From contig JAJZUN010000227.1 of assembly GCA_021848555.1 (NCBI GenBank), positions 1 through 5,508 of the forward strand: a stretch of DNA of 5,508 bases, in the 5' to 3' direction. Below, piece after piece: positions 4,013-5,508 of this stretch (positions within the stretch are counted from its first letter, which is position 1; every line of letters starts with the position of its first letter). This DNA is from Pseudomonadota bacterium. GTDB taxonomy: Bacteria > Pseudomonadota > Gammaproteobacteria > Burkholderiales > SG8-39. Made by a program: the position numbers and the translations under genes. Below the pieces are notes generated by a model. The model did not search any database. It saw only the letters and a program-made list of their open reading frames with translations, and had not been told where the DNA came from.

Positions 4013-5386
4013 ATGGATGACCGTCAAAGCGCTGGGGTGACGAGGTCAGCAGAGCTGCCAGAAGTGCAGCTCACTGGGCAAGGCGGGATTCTCCTGACCC
4101 TTTGCCTGGCGGTCTTGATGGTTCAAGTAGACACCTCGGTCGTCAACCTCGCCGCGCACGCCATCGGCGTCGCACTGCGAGTCCCCATGAGCACGCTGCA
4201 ATGGACGGTGGACGCCTATAACCTCACATACGCCTTGCTTTTGATGTCGGGAGGCACCCTGGCAGACATTTTTGGCCGGCGCTGGATCTTCCGATGGGGG
4301 ATCGGCCTCTTCACTCTGGGTTCCCTGGTTTGTGGTCTGGCGCCGAACGCAGGGACGCTGGTCCTGGGTCGGGTGGTATCAGGCACAGGGGCGGCGCTGT
4401 TACTGCCCAGCACGCTGGCCCTAATCCGCGTCATCTGGCTCGAGCCGCGGCAACGGGCGCACGCGATCGGCATCTGGGCCGGCACGAACGGTGCCGCGTT
4501 TGCGATCGGGCCACCCCTCGGGGGGTTCTTGATCTCGGTAGCCGGGTGGCGCAGCATTTTTCTCTTGGTGATCCCCCCGGGGCTGCTGGCCGCCTGGCTG
4601 GCGCGGATGCTGCCGGAATCGGCCCATCCAGAGGGACGCCGGCTGGATCTTCCGGGTCAACTGCTCGTAGGCCTAGGGCTCGGAGGGCTTACCCTGGCGG
4701 TCATTGAGCGCGGAGATTTCGCCATGTGGAGTGCCGTGCTCGGCGGCTTGTGCCTAGTCGGATTCCTATGGGTGGAAAAACGAACCGGCGAGACCGCCAT
4801 GGCGCCGCCGACCCTCCTAGGCAATCGTGCTTTGACCGGAGCGATGGGTGTGGCGGCCGCCATGACCTTCGGGATGTATGGCACCGTGTTTCTCCTGCCC
4901 TTGGCATGGCTACGATCCGGCGCCTTGAGCGTGACTTGGGCAGGAACCGCGCTGCTACCCATGTCCTTGGTATTCGTCGGGTTCTCGCACAAGACCGGCG
5001 CCTGGAGCCATCGCTTCGGTGCTCGACCGCTGATGACGGGGGGCATGGCGCTCATTGGCGCAGGCATCTCGATACTGTCCTATACGCAAACCGGCCGTCC
5101 ACTTTGGCTGGCTGAGACGGGGCTCGTGTTGACGGGACTCGGCATGGCACTCAACACCGGGCCGGTGCTCGCGGCGGCGGTGGCTGCCGTGCCTCCCTCC
5201 CGCGCTGGCACAGCCTCCGCGCTGGCCAATACTGCCCGGATGGTAGGAGCTACGTTTGGTGTGGCGGTGCTCGGCGCCGTCTACGACGGCGCTGGCACGG
5301 GTAATTTCGGATTCAGCCTGGCCATGCGCATCGGGGCGGGCGTGGTTTTCGTTGGCGCGCTGCTGGCGGCATGCCCTATACCTTGA
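4013..5386 (+). CDS. MFS efflux transporter, DHA2 (EmrB/QacA) family, 14 TM
   Basis: This 457-aa membrane protein consists mostly of hydrophobic helices separated by short loops, compatible with 14 transmembrane segments. DHA2 hallmarks are present: the TM1 motif VQVDTSVVNLA with acidic D40, QWTVDAYNLTYA (63-74), motif A GGTLADIFGRRWIF (80-93) in the loop between TM2 and TM3, and a motif C-like stretch GTNGAAFAIGPPLGGFL in TM5. Such proton antiporters export toxic organic compounds, dyes, antibiotics or metabolites; the substrate cannot be told from sequence. ATG 4013 has GGAG at 4000-4003, 9 bases upstream. The C-terminus is rather short for the family (it ends LLAACPIP) but the last helix seems complete. 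It is divergent from the ArsR gene, so derepression by an ArsR ligand is the likely control. It acts in the inner membrane. Confidence 0.92.
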   Translation: MDDRQSAGVTRSAELPEVQLTGQGGILLTLCLAVLMVQVDTSVVNLAAHAIGVALRVPMSTLQWTVDAYNLTYALLLMSGGTLADIFGRRWIFRWGIGLFTLGSLVCGLAPNAGTLVLGRVVSGTGAALLLPSTLALIRVIWLEPRQRAHAIGIWAGTNGAAFAIGPPLGGFLISVAGWRSIFLLVIPPGLLAAWLARMLPESAHPEGRRLDLPGQLLVGLGLGGLTLAVIERGDFAMWSAVLGGLCLVGFLWVEKRTGETAMAPPTLLGNRALTGAMGVAAAMTFGMYGTVFLLPLAWLRSGALSVTWAGTALLPMSLVFVGFSHKTGAWSHRFGARPLMTGGMALIGAGISILSYTQTGRPLWLAETGLVLTGLGMALNTGPVLAAAVAAVPPSRAGTASALANTARMVGATFGVAVLGAVYDGAGTGNFGFSLAMRIGAGVVFVGALLAACPIP

Positions 5387-5508
5387 CGATACCCAAAGAT
5401 TACCCATGGGGAGAAGGCCTTTTATTCCCCACTCAAAGAATTGCATTGGCATCGAGGCATAGGCAATATCGCTCCAACGTCCGTTTACATACGCTAGCGA
5501 CAGAGCCT
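5387..5508. other. Downstream flank of the transporter, no gene seen
   Basis: No gene is recognisable in this short tail. An imperfect GC-poor hairpin, GGGGAGAAGG against TTTTATTCCCC (5408-5430, centred on AAGGCCTT), follows the transporter stop but has no T-run, so a terminator is not supported. The last bases, read on the minus strand, begin AGGCTCTGTCGC, which weakly resembles IS6-family termini. Confidence 0.4.

Noticed and set aside
3887..4027. N-terminal extension of the ArsR regulator
   Set aside because: It would overlap the divergent transporter start and cover the promoter dyad, and the extra residues do not resemble the family.
5408..5430. Intrinsic terminator after the transporter
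   Set aside because: The stem is imperfect with several G-T pairs and there is no trailing T-run.
4955..5452. Long minus-strand frame opposite the transporter 3' half
   Set aside because: It is the antisense shadow of a clear membrane protein gene and has low-complexity, non-protein-like composition.

Overview
The window reads as accessory DNA from a GC-rich proteobacterium. The first 31 codons of the rhodanese gene and the ArsR/MFS pair look beta- or gammaproteobacterial to me, but that is an impression from recalled relatives and not a search result. Six complete genes are well supported, one more enters from the left edge, and the rest is intergenic DNA with gene relics and mobile-element scars.

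Left part (1-1050): the start of a rhodanese-domain protein runs off the left edge on the minus strand. Upstream of it lies a short coding-like relic of unknown origin. Then comes a complete minus-strand toxin-antitoxin operon: a Phd/YefM-type antitoxin followed, with overlap, by a VapC PIN-domain ribonuclease toxin. Its promoter region carries a 9-bp direct repeat that could be the operator.

Middle (1050-2735): about 475 bp separate the first toxin-antitoxin operon from a second, divergent one of an unrelated family: a ribbon-helix-helix (MazE-like) antitoxin overlapping a MazF/PemK endoribonuclease. The gap holds the most unusual object in the window. It is a 124-bp, almost fully self-complementary element with perfect 19-bp terminal inverted repeats, resembling a MITE. 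It directly abuts a sequence that looks like the terminal repeat of an IS256-family insertion sequence. Downstream of mazF is about 640 bp without an intact gene. It includes the C-terminal remnant of a beta-propeller protein of the type often annotated as glutamine cyclotransferase or SMP-30-like.

Right part (2738-5508): a minus-strand pair encodes an ArsR-family regulator with a cysteine-bearing C-terminal domain and, downstream, a GFA-family zinc-binding protein. Divergent from arsR is a DHA2-type (14-TM, EmrB/QacA-like) efflux transporter. The 126-bp divergent promoter holds a 7-6-7 bp dyad, a good candidate for the ArsR operator. This looks like a small inducible efflux module in which the regulator controls itself and the pump. 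The GFA protein may be a co-transcribed detoxification partner.

No tRNA, rRNA or CRISPR array was seen. I do not claim a wholly new system. The hairpin element between two back-to-back toxin-antitoxin operons is the best candidate for something undescribed.
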